64,000 bases of DNA from an uncultured Pseudomonadota bacterium (GCA_913057905.1 CAJXPB010000001.1:1240001-1304000); one strand, 5' to 3'; positions 35,342-44,361 are shown, counted from the stretch's first letter. Notes: generated by a model not told the origin, from the sequence alone. A program made the numbers and translations.

Positions 35342-35690
35342 GATCGTGCCTCCGGCTCGAGTAACAGTCTCGGTCGGCCCGTCTGCATCTGAAACCGTCG
35401 AGCGACCGAATTTAATCCACGCCCCGCCCATCACTGGTAGTATAAGCACACTGAGCGGTAATAAAAAGGCATGAACGGTCATTTTGGACCTGAAGGCGGC
35501 TCGCTCCAGATGTTCAATGGTTCTTGAACAGATTGAACGGTCGCACAGCATCATGAATGAAGAGGCCGTCGGCTGGGGACGCACGGTGGACGGCGGCGAG
35601 CCAGCACGACGGCGTGTTGCAGGAATCCGTACAGCTATTTAGGTTGAGCGGCGTCGTATCGGATCTGGTTTGGAACTGAACAGGTGAGAG
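35342..35690. other. 349-base divergent intergenic region
   Basis: This lies between HMG-CoA lyase (minus) and an exported protein (plus). It is relatively AT-rich for this genome around 35440-35540. It holds a nested palindrome at 35513-35537 and two copies of TGAACGGTC, near 35471 and 35534. On the minus strand TATACT near 35440 could be a -10 box for the lyase. I found no convincing gene in it. Confidence 0.5.
35513..35537. promoter_or_regulatory. Nested palindrome in the HMG-CoA lyase upstream region
   Basis: The outer arms TTCAAT and ATTGAA enclose the inner palindrome GTTC-TT-GAAC. It lies 172 bases upstream of the lyase start and 154 bases before the divergent exported-protein gene. 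This is a candidate operator for a TetR- or MerR-type regulator of acyl-CoA catabolism. The symmetry is seen; the function is inferred. Confidence 0.45.
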
Positions 35691-36539
35691 ATGGTGATGG
35701 AGAGGTGTCATTCGGGCGCGGGGGCGGTCGGCATCGGCCTGATGCTTGCGGCGTGGCTGCTGGCGCCGGCCGGGCTCTCGGCGCAGCCCGTCTCCAAGCC
35801 CAGTCCGGCCGAGCAACCGCGCAACTTCTCCTCCGAGTCGGACGCGGCGCAGACACAGGATTCATCCGACCAAGATTCATCGACTTCTGAGGAGTCCGCT
35901 TCGAGTTCGAATCCCTCCGATCGGACGGAGGCTCCCTCCGACCAAGCCCAGGAGACCGACGATCCCGCGTCGACTGACTCCCGTTCGAAACCGGACATCA
36001 AAGAGACCGACGACGAGGAGCTCGACGGGTGCGACGAGTTCATCGGCGCCTACATGAAGAGTGCGTCCCGCAAGCTTTTCCGTGCACTTCAAGGTCACGA
36101 CTACAAACTGCGTCCCATCGAGCTGCAGCAGTGGCTCGACATCGAGGTGAGTCAGGGGGACTCGACGCGCGAGGTCAGCTTCGAAGTCCTGCCCGAAAAG
36201 GAGGGGTTGGTCGTGTCGCTGGTCGACAGCGAACGCGCATACCGGACCACGTTTGTGGCAGCGTTGACCACCGACGGCCCGGTCATCGCCAGTTTCGAGT
36301 GGCCGGGCGCCGCCGCTGTCGAGGGGGGCGAGGCGTGCCGGCCGACGCGCTCGAAGATCGAGCGCCCGTCGGCCCCTCTCTCGAAGATCGTCGACATCGA
36401 GCCGTTCAAGTTCTGGGGCCTGCGCGTCGTCTGGCGGTTGCCCTCGAAGTTCAAGGAGTCGACATCCGATGTCCCCGACTCAAGCGAGGGCCGCGGGGCG
36501 CTCTACGCCGTACTCGTGGACGTCGTGGGCTCGAAGTAA
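35691..36539 (+). CDS. Exported protein with Ser/Asp-rich linker, unknown function
   Basis: This 282-residue protein has a signal peptide (GIGLMLAAWLLAPAGLSAQ, cleavage near residue 32). A low-complexity stretch of about 75 residues of Ser, Asp, Glu, Thr and Pro follows. The C-terminal domain of about 170 residues begins ELDGCDEFIGAYMKSASRKL and contains VSFEVLPEKEGLVVSLVDSE and KFWGLRVVWRLPSKFKE. No family was recognised. The N-terminal ATG-GTG-ATG cluster leaves the exact start open by two codons; AGGTGA is nearby. The layout suggests a periplasmic or surface domain held on a flexible arm. Confidence 0.78.
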   Translation: MVMERCHSGAGAVGIGLMLAAWLLAPAGLSAQPVSKPSPAEQPRNFSSESDAAQTQDSSDQDSSTSEESASSSNPSDRTEAPSDQAQETDDPASTDSRSKPDIKETDDEELDGCDEFIGAYMKSASRKLFRALQGHDYKLRPIELQQWLDIEVSQGDSTREVSFEVLPEKEGLVVSLVDSERAYRTTFVAALTTDGPVIASFEWPGAAAVEGGEACRPTRSKIERPSAPLSKIVDIEPFKFWGLRVVWRLPSKFKESTSDVPDSSEGRGALYAVLVDVVGSK

Positions 36540-36562
36540 CCGGACTCAATCGAGCCGACGTC

Positions 36563-36733
36563 CTATCGTTGGGAGTCGGACGTCGATCGCTTCAGCCGAC
36601 GGACCAGTCGAGCTGCCCACCGACATCCTTCGTAATACAGGGCGGCAGCCCGTTCGATGGAGCGCTGCCCCGGGGTCAATTCCTCGGCAGTCTCCTCCCG
36701 ATTGAACTCTCCGTTTTCGCGTTCGTCTGACAT
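36563..36733 (-). CDS. Possible small basic protein (56 residues)
   Basis: A short frame starting MSDERENGEFNREETAEELT has an acidic N-terminal half and a basic C-terminal half (CRWAARLVRRLKRS). It fills an otherwise empty 222-base gap between two plus-strand genes. Third-position GC preference is only moderate and the ribosome site is weak. It may be a real small protein or chance; no homologue is recalled. Confidence 0.3.
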   Translation of the reverse strand: MSDERENGEFNREETAEELTPGQRSIERAAALYYEGCRWAARLVRRLKRSTSDSQR

Positions 36734-36761
36734 TGCCACAGCTACCCCACTGGAGTTCCCG

Positions 36762-37565
36762 ATGAGCGATTTTCGCGACCCGACGACGGCTGATGTGCTC
36801 GACATCGACTATCGTGACCACGTCGTCACGGCCACGCTCAACCGACCCGACGCCATGAATAGTATGAACGGCGAGCTGGTCGACCAGTTGTGGCACAGCT
36901 TCTATGAGTTTCGCCACATGGACGACGTGCGCGCCGTCGTCCTGACCGGTGCCGGCGACTCGGCCTTCTGCGCCGGCGCCGATCTCGAAGAACGTCGTTC
37001 GATGTCCGAGGCCGATACCCGACGGCGTATCGACGACTACAAACAGTGCTTCGGCGCGATCGCCGGGCTTCCCAAGCCCGTCGTCTGCGCCATCAACGGA
37101 TACGCCTTCGGCGGCGGGCTGGAGATGGCTCTGGCCTGTGACATGCGGGTGGTCGCCTCCGAAACAAAGCTGGGTTTAACCGAGACTCGCCTCGGGATCA
37201 TTCCCGGGGCCGGCGGCACGCAACGGCTCCCGAGGTTAGTCGGAGCCGCGACGGCCAAGGAGATGATCTTCACGGGACGACGACTCAGTGGCCGGGAGGC
37301 CGAGTCGATCGGCCTGGCCAACTACGCGGTCCCGGCCGACGATGTCATCGACCGGGCCCTCTCGATCGCCGACGAGTGCGCCGGCTCCGCACCGATCGCC
37401 GTCCAACAGGCCAAACGGGCGATCGATGCGGGGCTGCAGTGCGACCTCGACACAGGACTGGAGATCGAGTCGCGCGCCTACGCCGTCACGATCCCCACCG
37501 ACGACCGTCAGGAGGGGCTCGAGGCCTTCAAAGAGGGCCGGGACCCGGAATTCCAGGGCCAGTAA
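36762..37565 (+). CDS. Enoyl-CoA hydratase/isomerase family protein
   Basis: This 267-residue crotonase-fold enzyme has the oxyanion-hole segment FCAGADLEERRSM, NGYAFGGGLEMALACDMRVV with the first catalytic Glu, and LTETRLGIIPGAGGTQRLPR with the second. Both glutamates are present, so it is likely a hydratase. The GGTQRLPRLVG style and the tail GLEAFKEGRDPEFQG fit short-chain or methylglutaconyl-CoA hydratases. That would suit the leucine pathway with HMG-CoA lyase and the carboxylase nearby. GGAG six bases upstream supports the start. Confidence 0.92.
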   Translation: MSDFRDPTTADVLDIDYRDHVVTATLNRPDAMNSMNGELVDQLWHSFYEFRHMDDVRAVVLTGAGDSAFCAGADLEERRSMSEADTRRRIDDYKQCFGAIAGLPKPVVCAINGYAFGGGLEMALACDMRVVASETKLGLTETRLGIIPGAGGTQRLPRLVGAATAKEMIFTGRRLSGREAESIGLANYAVPADDVIDRALSIADECAGSAPIAVQQAKRAIDAGLQCDLDTGLEIESRAYAVTIPTDDRQEGLEAFKEGRDPEFQGQ

Positions 37566-37581
37566 CTTCCACCCCACGGCG

Positions 37582-37609
37582 TTGACACCTGGGGAACCCG
37601 GACTTAATC
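37582..37609 (+). promoter_or_regulatory. Candidate promoter upstream of the small acidic protein gene
   Basis: A perfect TTGACA (37582-37587) is followed after 16 bases by TTAATC. It lies in the 260-base gap between the hydratase and the GTG start at 37826, leaving a leader of about 210 bases. That leader contains a small hairpin, CGGCC-GGGA-GGCCG. Support is moderate. Confidence 0.35.
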
Positions 37610-37825
37610 TGCTCGACGCGCTCGGCTTCAACGGGGGTGGGGCCGGTGTGGCTCCGCTTTAACCCGGGCTCCGGGCGCGATTCCCAGAAACATGTCCGAT
37701 ACATCTTCCCTCGCGTTGTACCCTCGTCGGCCGGGAGGCCGTGTTGATGCCCCCCCGGGCGAGGCCGCATCCGCGAACCAACTTGAGAGTCTCCATTTCC
37801 GACAGACGCCCCCTAGAGGTCCGAC

Positions 37826-38167
37826 GTGGCTACTGATTCAAATCTGGTCGTGCATCAGGGTGTGGCCCTGATGATCTGTGACAGCGAGGCGATCCTCGAA
37901 GAGACCCTTCTGGCGATCGACGCCTCCAAGATGCACATGAAGCGCATCGGCGACCGGGCGGTCGTCGCGCCGGCCTACCAGCTCGAAAAGATCCGCGAGG
38001 CTCTCCAGGAACGCGGCACCTATCCGAAGCTGATCGGCGACATCGTCCCGCCGGACGCCGCTGAACCCGACGAAGAAGAAGACGGCGAAGACGACGAGGA
38101 CGGCGAAGGGGAAGACAACGAATCGTCCGACGACTCCGAGGATTCCGAGGACGGCGACGACGACTGA
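37826..38167 (+). CDS. Small protein resembling the C-terminal module of the next gene, with acidic tail
   Basis: This 113-residue cytoplasmic protein starts at a GTG with AGAGGT five bases upstream. Residues 12-70 (GVALMICDSEAILEE...IGDRAVVAPAYQLEKIREAL) align with the last 57 residues of the following helicase-associated protein (VVILESEIVADHF...LGETAFALKREHQDELDAIL). Matching positions include the SE pair, an R-x-G/L-G/D-x-A core and the spaced L...I...L helix. The tail from residue 79 is almost only Asp, Glu and Ser. It lies 62 bases upstream of that protein, so the two probably work together. The similarity is my own reading. Confidence 0.75.
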   Translation: MATDSNLVVHQGVALMICDSEAILEETLLAIDASKMHMKRIGDRAVVAPAYQLEKIREALQERGTYPKLIGDIVPPDAAEPDEEEDGEDDEDGEGEDNESSDDSEDSEDGDDD

Positions 38168-38229
38168 ACGCACCCGTCTGCCGGGCACCGCACCCCCGAC
38201 TGATTTTGCTGATGTAAGGAGCGTTTCGC

Positions 38230-40497
38230 GTGAGCAACCAGAGACAAGAAAAGGGCCGAGGCAACTCGGGTCCGCTGTCGTCCGAAGAGCTCATCTCGCT
38301 GTTCGACCGCGGCTACGGACTCTCGTCGCACCGATTCATCGCACACGGCTGGGGTCTGGAACCCGACGCCGACGCCGAGGATATCGCCGAGGCGGTGGTC
38401 GATGAATCAAACGTCTCCGAGCGACTGGAGTCGCTGAGCGACGTCCAGCGCGCGGTGCTGGCGCAGGTGGCGGCGAGCGGCGGTCGAATGCGCGGGGAAA
38501 ACCTGCGGCGCGACCTGCTGCTTCGTGGCTTCGGCGACACCGAAGATACGCTTCGAGAGCTGGTCACGGACTGCATTCTCGTCCCGGTGCCCAATCCCGG
38601 CGAGAGCGAACTCGACATCGAAAACCTCCTCGACCAGGACAGCTTCCTTCAGCACGATCTGGCGGTCCCGCCATTGATCGAATCGGAATTGAGTCAGGAG
38701 GCCGAATCGGTCGGTCCCGAAGCCCTGAGCAGGTGGGAAGGCGAGATCGAACTCGTCGAAAAGGGCGATATCGGCGCCCTGGAGCTCAATCTGGCGCACC
38801 TGATCAGCCTGTTGCAACACGAGCCGTTGCGGCTCAACAAGTCCGGTGCGCCCAACCGACGTAGCCTGCGCCGATTTGCCCGCGGGATCACGTTGCCGGG
38901 CGACCCCGGCGAGGCCGGCGACGACCTGGATCTCAACAACGCCGTCCAGCTCGACTACCTGACCTTCCTGCTGGCGATGGCCTCGGAGCTGGGGTTCTTG
39001 GAGAAGACCGAAGATACCATCACCGGCCGCCACGAGGGAGTCGCCGACTTCTTTTGCGCCGACGAAAGCAAGCGCAACCGCCGGTTGATCAACGCCTTTC
39101 AGGGCCTGAAGCACTGGAACGAGGTCGAGAGTCTGTCGCTGGGCTACGGCCAGCGCCGGCCCGAATACGAAGAACACTTCTCTCAGTCCGCGGCCACCGG
39201 TGAACGCTTCATCGGAGCCCGCGGGTACGTACTCAGTGTGCTGCGACGCTCGCGACTCGGCCGATGGACATCCCGAGACGCGGTCATCGAGCTGTGTACT
39301 CAGCTCGACCAGAACTACCTGCCGCGCACCCTCGACAACGCCGAAGCCGAGGTCGAACCGGCCGAGTACATCGAAGCCGTCGTCGATCGCGGGCTCCGGT
39401 GGCTCGGTGTGCTGGAGGTCGGCGAAAGCGACGACGACGTCGAGGTGCTGCGATTCCACGAGCGCGGAGCCGACGTGGTCGGTCTCAAAAACACCGAGGA
39501 CGTCGAGCCGGCCGACAGGCCTCAGGACGAGGATGGGGGCTCGCTCGTGGTACAGCCGAACTTCGAGGTGATGCTCTTTCTGGACAATGCCCCACTCGAC
39601 GTCCTGTACCACCTCTACCACATCGGCGAACGCGTGAAGCTCGCCGACCGCGTGGCGAACTTCAAATTGACGGCGGAATCGGTTCAGTGGGGCTTCGCTC
39701 ACGGACTCGATGCCGACCGGGTCGTCGAGATCCTCAATGAGCACAGCCATGCCCCGGTCCCCGATACCGTCGAATTCCAACTCAAGGACTGGGAGCGAGT
39801 CCACCGCCAGCTCAAACTCTACGCCAACGGCGTCCTGCTTCGGCACAACGACGCCGACCGGCTCGACCTGATCCTCGGCCAGCTCGAACACGACTGGCGA
39901 GGCGAAGACATCGACACGATCCGCCTGGGCCCCAGCTCGGTGTACATCGCCGAGCCGAAACCGCCCGGACTGGAACGGATCATCGAACAGGAAGACGCCC
40001 TGGATATCGACTATCTGGGCGACATCCCACCGTGTCTGTACTTCGTCGACTCTTTGGAGGTCATGGTCGACCCGATGGAGTGCGACCTGGTGACCCTGAC
40101 CGAGCTCAAAAAGATCGCCGAAAAGCTCGAAGGGAGCACGGAGGATTCTCAGTTCTGGGGCCTCGACATCGACAAGATAAAGAGCCGGTGGCCCGAGAAT
40201 CCGCTCGAGAACGTCCTCGACTTTCTGGATGTGCGCAGCGCGGGCGGCATCCCGCCCGGCCAGGCACTCAAATTGCGCAGCGACATCGTCGAACCGCTGA
40301 ACGCCGAAATCGCCCAGGACATCACCGTGGTGATCCTGGAGTCCGAGATCGTCGCGGATCACTTCGCCCGGGTCCCCGAATGCGATGAAATCATCGAGCG
40401 GCGACTCGGCGAAACGGCGTTCGCCCTCAAGCGAGAACACCAGGACGAGCTCGACGCCATCCTCGAGGATCTCGGAATCAAGGCGACCTTCCGCTGA
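38230..40497 (+). CDS. Helicase-associated (XPB/Ssl2 N-terminal-like) domain protein
   Basis: This 755-residue cytoplasmic protein has the core LVVQPNFEVMLFLDNAPLDV...LADRVANFKLTAESVQWGFAHGLDADRVVEILNEHSHAPVP. That pattern belongs to the helicase-associated domain (Pfam Helicase_C_3, XPB/Ssl2 N-terminal-like). Upstream parts have winged-helix-like stretches (LSDVQRAVLAQVAASGGRMR, FIGARGYVLSVLRRSRLGRW). There are no Walker motifs, so it is not itself a helicase. It starts at a GTG with AAGGAG eight bases upstream. A DNA repair or transcription-coupled role is suggested only by the family name. The C-terminal 57 residues are echoed by the upstream small gene. Confidence 0.78.
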   Translation: MSNQRQEKGRGNSGPLSSEELISLFDRGYGLSSHRFIAHGWGLEPDADAEDIAEAVVDESNVSERLESLSDVQRAVLAQVAASGGRMRGENLRRDLLLRGFGDTEDTLRELVTDCILVPVPNPGESELDIENLLDQDSFLQHDLAVPPLIESELSQEAESVGPEALSRWEGEIELVEKGDIGALELNLAHLISLLQHEPLRLNKSGAPNRRSLRRFARGITLPGDPGEAGDDLDLNNAVQLDYLTFLLAMASELGFLEKTEDTITGRHEGVADFFCADESKRNRRLINAFQGLKHWNEVESLSLGYGQRRPEYEEHFSQSAATGERFIGARGYVLSVLRRSRLGRWTSRDAVIELCTQLDQNYLPRTLDNAEAEVEPAEYIEAVVDRGLRWLGVLEVGESDDDVEVLRFHERGADVVGLKNTEDVEPADRPQDEDGGSLVVQPNFEVMLFLDNAPLDVLYHLYHIGERVKLADRVANFKLTAESVQWGFAHGLDADRVVEILNEHSHAPVPDTVEFQLKDWERVHRQLKLYANGVLLRHNDADRLDLILGQLEHDWRGEDIDTIRLGPSSVYIAEPKPPGLERIIEQEDALDIDYLGDIPPCLYFVDSLEVMVDPMECDLVTLTELKKIAEKLEGSTEDSQFWGLDIDKIKSRWPENPLENVLDFLDVRSAGGIPPGQALKLRSDIVEPLNAEIAQDITVVILESEIVADHFARVPECDEIIERRLGETAFALKREHQDELDAILEDLGIKATFR

Positions 40498-40548
40498 ATG
40501 TCGTGACGTTGTCGGGGCTGGATTTGCCACAGACGCAGGGCCAAGTCG

Positions 40549-41901
40549 ATGGATGAACCGTGGTACTCGAAGCTCCACTGGCAGATCCTGGTGGGGCTTA
40601 TCTTCGCCTTCATCTACGCGGTGGTCGTCCGCCAGATCGTCGGGATCGAGCCCGTCCGGGCCGTCCCGACCGACGCGTCGACCGCCGTCGGCGCCGCCCA
40701 GGCCACCGTCGACGGAGCCGTCGACTTCACCCGTCAGCGCCAGACGACGATGCAGACGCTGGCGACCTGGAGAGCACCGTTTGCGTTCGTCGGCGATCTC
40801 TTTTTGCGGCTGCTGACGATGATGATCGTCCCGTTGATTCTGGCGACGGTCGTCAGCGGCATCGCCCGCATGGGAAGCCCCGAGAACCTCGGGCGCGTCG
40901 GACTCCGGACGATCGGCTACTACCTGATCACGACGTTCCTCGCCGTCATCGGCGGCCTGCTGATCGTCAATATCCTGGGGCCGGGCAAGGGGCTGGATCT
41001 GAGCATCGGCGGCACTGAATCGCTGGAGCCGACGCCGCTGGCCGACGTCTTCCTGAATATCGTCCCCGAACAGCCGATCGGAGCGTTTGCCTCGGGCGAT
41101 ATGCTCCCGACCATCTTTGTCGCCGTCTTGACGGGGATCGGGTTGCTTGTGGTCGGAGAACCGGCCAAACCCGTCGCCGAGTTCTTTCAGGGCTTCGAAG
41201 CCCTGGTCTTAAAGATCGTCGACTGGGTCCTGGCGCTCGCGCCCATCGGGGTGGCGGGACTTCTGGTCGACACGATGCTCGATCCGGAACTCGTCGACCT
41301 GGTGGCGTTTCTGTCGGACCTGGGCGTCTACATGATCGCGGTCCTCGGCGGATTGGCGCTGCACGCGCTGGTCACCCTGCCCCTTCTGCTCTGGTTGATC
41401 GCCGGGCGCTCGCCATGGACATACGCCGGTGCGCTGGCCCCCGCGCTGATGACCGCCTTTTCGACGGCCTCCAGTTCGGGGACCTATCCGCTGACGCGTG
41501 AGTGTGTGACGGACCGGGCCGGTGTCTCAGAGACCTCGGCCGACTTCGTGCTGCCACTGGGCGCCACGATCAACATGGACGGCACCGCGCTGTACGAAGC
41601 GGTCGCGGCTATCTTCATCGCGAATGCGCTCGGCATCGACATCACGTTTGCCCAGCAGGTTATCATCGTCCTGACCGCGACCCTGGCGGCCGTCGGGGCG
41701 GCGGGCGTGCCCAGCGCCGGACTGGTCACGATGATCATCGTGTTGGAGAGTGTCGGGCTTCCGGCCGAGGGATACGGGCTCGTCGTCGCCGTCGATCGGA
41801 TTCTGGACATGTCGCGCACCACGGTCAATGTATGGGGCGACAGCGTCGGCGCTGCCGTCGTCGAGGCATGGATGCCATCGACGGCCGAATCCGCCGCCTG
41901 A
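40549..41901 (+). CDS. Dicarboxylate/amino acid:cation symporter (DAACS family)
   Basis: This 450-residue inner-membrane carrier takes up glutamate, aspartate or C4-dicarboxylates with Na+ or H+. It has the diagnostic serine-rich hairpin AFSTASSSGTYPLT, the NMDGTALYE ion-site motif, the second hairpin AGVPSAGLVTM and TM8 DRILDMSRTTVNVWGD. In glutamate-type carriers the Asp/Arg in this TM8 region set substrate choice; here MSRTTVNVWGD keeps the Asp but lacks a lone downstream Arg. A 50-residue loop after TM1 (about 35-75) is longer than usual. Confidence 0.94.
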   Translation: MDEPWYSKLHWQILVGLIFAFIYAVVVRQIVGIEPVRAVPTDASTAVGAAQATVDGAVDFTRQRQTTMQTLATWRAPFAFVGDLFLRLLTMMIVPLILATVVSGIARMGSPENLGRVGLRTIGYYLITTFLAVIGGLLIVNILGPGKGLDLSIGGTESLEPTPLADVFLNIVPEQPIGAFASGDMLPTIFVAVLTGIGLLVVGEPAKPVAEFFQGFEALVLKIVDWVLALAPIGVAGLLVDTMLDPELVDLVAFLSDLGVYMIAVLGGLALHALVTLPLLLWLIAGRSPWTYAGALAPALMTAFSTASSSGTYPLTRECVTDRAGVSETSADFVLPLGATINMDGTALYEAVAAIFIANALGIDITFAQQVIIVLTATLAAVGAAGVPSAGLVTMIIVLESVGLPAEGYGLVVAVDRILDMSRTTVNVWGDSVGAAVVEAWMPSTAESAA

Positions 41902-41939
41902 ATCCGTATTCCCTCACGCGTGATCGCTGCGAGTCGTAG

Positions 41940-44333
41940 ATGACGGGACAGAAAACATCCCGGGCAGCCCTGGCGACTCTGTTGATCGCCGGCGGCTTGA
42001 CCGCGGCCTTCGCCGCGACGGTCTTGGTACGAACTCGACCCGGTGTCGGGGCCATCGTCCAGGCGCAACTCCAATCCTGGGCGGCCCGACAAGATGCGAC
42101 ACTGAGGGTCGCATCGATGGGACCCACCGGGTTCACGGGCATTCGACTGCATGACGTCTCCCTGGAGGACCGGCGGGAACAGCTTCGATTCCGGGCCCGA
42201 ATCGACCGGGTAAAGATCTACCCATCGATCCGCGGTCTTTTACGCGGGAACATCGCCGTCGGCTCCGTCGTCATCGAGGATGGAGACGTCGACATCGCGG
42301 TCGAACCCTCTCCCGACCGAGTCGACACATCCGACGAGAGTCGCCACCGCCAGGCTCCCAAGGCTCGCCAAGCGACCGATACCTCTCGGCCGGCCAGGAC
42401 CTCCGAGGCCGATCGCCGCCGACGCATCGTGCCCTTCGGCGTCACTCTCCGCGACATCGACGTCACCGCCATCCACCGAGACCGTGGGCTGCGTGCCAAC
42501 CCCCTGCTCATCGAGCGAATCGACCTCACCGTCCGGCCCGACGAGCGCCCACCCGTCGACGAGGTCCGCGGATACGGAAGACTTCCAGACGGTGTCGCCT
42601 ACTCCGTGACGTCGCGCGATTCCGGCGGCAACAGTCCGCGTTCCTGGACTGTCGACACCGCCGAGCCGACCCGCCCCACCGATTGGCTCCGGGACGACCA
42701 CCTCACGACTCGTCTCCCCGGCGTCTCGCTCGAGCAACTGACCTTGGATGTTCATTCCGATGGCGTCGATCTCTGCGGCAACGCCCTGGCTGTCGACTCG
42801 CCGAGTCGGTGGACAGACATCGAGCTCGAGGCCACGCTCGAGCGACTCTGTGTCGACAAGACCGACGATGGCGGAGCCGTCTCATCGTCGAACATCACGC
42901 TTCGAAGCCCCAGTTTTCGTCGCCCCCACGCGCTGCAGGGACTTTCGGGTGCGTATCGAAGCCAATCACGGGAAGCGACCGTGGAGGGGACGCTGGTCGA
43001 CGGTGGAGACGGCCGCGCCAAGTTCGATCTTCGAATGCAGCGGGGCGCCGGCGCGACGATCAACCTCGAATCCGACGGGCTTCAGCCCGCCGGGTTTCTT
43101 CGACTCGTGGGCCTGAACCGCTGGGTCCGGGTCGGCCGTGTTGACGGCGGGGTGCGGGCGACGATCCGCCCCGACCTTCGCCGTGGCACCATCGAGGGCA
43201 ACCTTCGGATCGATGAGAGCTCCTTCGAGCATCACCTGCTGGGGCCCGACCCTCTGCGCGTCGACCGTCCGATGGGAGTGAAATGGACGGTGTGGGCCGA
43301 CTGGACCCACAGAACCTTCAGCCTGCCGAGCGCCGAGATTACACTCGCCGAGCTCCGCCCGTTTCGGATCTCCGGTTCGGCCGTGGCGGCGGACCCCGGT
43401 TGGTCCTTCTGGGTTCGAGGCCGCGGCAACCACCTGCACGCGCCGGGCCTCCGAGAGGTCCTCCCGACGTCGCTGGTAGCTCCGGCGATGGGAGCCGAAT
43501 TGCGCGGCAATGTCGATCTGTCGGCGTTTGCCGCCGGTCACACCCAATACCCCGAGAGCCTGCAGTTGGACGTCGACATCGGCGGGGCCGTCGAGGTGCT
43601 GGCCGAGAGTCCTCGAAGCGATGTTCCATCGCTGGCTTCGACCGGCCCTCCAATGCCCGGAACAACCCCTCGCCACCTCCCATTGTTGGAGCCGACGGGC
43701 TGGACCCACCTCGAGTCGCTACCCGACTGGCTTCCAAGGGTGATCGTCGCCGCCGAGGACTCCCGGTTTTTCGAGCATTCGGGGTTCTCGTGGCGCGGCA
43801 TCCGAAATGCCCTGGTCCACAACCTTCGAACCAATGAACTCCAGCGAGGGGGCAGTACCATCACCCAGCAGTTGGCCAAGAATCTGTTCCTGAGCCGCCG
43901 ACGCACACTGAATCGAAAGATCCAGGAACTCTGGGTCGCCTGGCGGCTCGAATCGGAGTTGTCCAAGCAACGCATTCTGGAGCTGTATTTGAATCTCGTC
44001 GACTGGGGTCCCGGAGTCCGGGGGCTGGGGCAGGCGGCTCGCCACTATTTTTCGGTGCCTCCCGAGGAATTGACCGTCGAGCAGGCGGCTCTTCTGGGTG
44101 CCATCCTCCCCGGACCGGTGCTGTACGGACAACTCATCGACCAGGGCTATTTACCCTCATCTCGAATCGAGAAGATCGAACACATTCTCTCGAATCTGGC
44201 GTTCTGGGGCATTGTCACCGAACCGGAACGAACCAACATTTCAAAACGGGTCCGTGGCGGCGAGATCGGCGGGCTGGATTTGAGAATTTGTCGCGACCAA
44301 CCTAGCGCGTCACAGGCCCTGCCGGCCTGTTGA
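41940..44333 (+). CDS. AsmA-like envelope protein with C-terminal GT51 peptidoglycan transglycosylase
   Basis: This 797-residue paralogue of the gene at 24141-26420 has an N-terminal anchor (LATLLIAGGLTAAFAATVLV). A long AsmA/TamB-like beta-rich region of about 570 residues follows, then a canonical GT51 domain. The catalytic motif EDSRFFEHSGF is at 606-616, RGGSTITQQ at 636-644, NRKIQELWVAWR after that and SKQRILELYLN near 675. Unlike the paralogue, motif 1 is fully standard. There is no penicillin-binding transpeptidase domain. Such a fusion could couple glycan polymerisation to envelope assembly; that idea is inference. The protein ends in a Cys-terminated RICRDQPSASQALPAC tail. Confidence 0.84.
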   Translation: MTGQKTSRAALATLLIAGGLTAAFAATVLVRTRPGVGAIVQAQLQSWAARQDATLRVASMGPTGFTGIRLHDVSLEDRREQLRFRARIDRVKIYPSIRGLLRGNIAVGSVVIEDGDVDIAVEPSPDRVDTSDESRHRQAPKARQATDTSRPARTSEADRRRRIVPFGVTLRDIDVTAIHRDRGLRANPLLIERIDLTVRPDERPPVDEVRGYGRLPDGVAYSVTSRDSGGNSPRSWTVDTAEPTRPTDWLRDDHLTTRLPGVSLEQLTLDVHSDGVDLCGNALAVDSPSRWTDIELEATLERLCVDKTDDGGAVSSSNITLRSPSFRRPHALQGLSGAYRSQSREATVEGTLVDGGDGRAKFDLRMQRGAGATINLESDGLQPAGFLRLVGLNRWVRVGRVDGGVRATIRPDLRRGTIEGNLRIDESSFEHHLLGPDPLRVDRPMGVKWTVWADWTHRTFSLPSAEITLAELRPFRISGSAVAADPGWSFWVRGRGNHLHAPGLREVLPTSLVAPAMGAELRGNVDLSAFAAGHTQYPESLQLDVDIGGAVEVLAESPRSDVPSLASTGPPMPGTTPRHLPLLEPTGWTHLESLPDWLPRVIVAAEDSRFFEHSGFSWRGIRNALVHNLRTNELQRGGSTITQQLAKNLFLSRRRTLNRKIQELWVAWRLESELSKQRILELYLNLVDWGPGVRGLGQAARHYFSVPPEELTVEQAALLGAILPGPVLYGQLIDQGYLPSSRIEKIEHILSNLAFWGIVTEPERTNISKRVRGGEIGGLDLRICRDQPSASQALPAC

Positions 44334-44361
44334 AATAACCATCTACCAGCGGACGAACATC

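Noticed and set aside
35342..35584. N-terminal extension of HMG-CoA lyase
   Set aside because: The frame is open upstream, but a strong GGAGG places the start at 35341 and the extension has no family sequence.
35900..35925. tRNA-like GTTCGAATCC box
   Set aside because: It lies inside the Ser-rich coding region of the exported protein and has no acceptor, D or anticodon arm around it.
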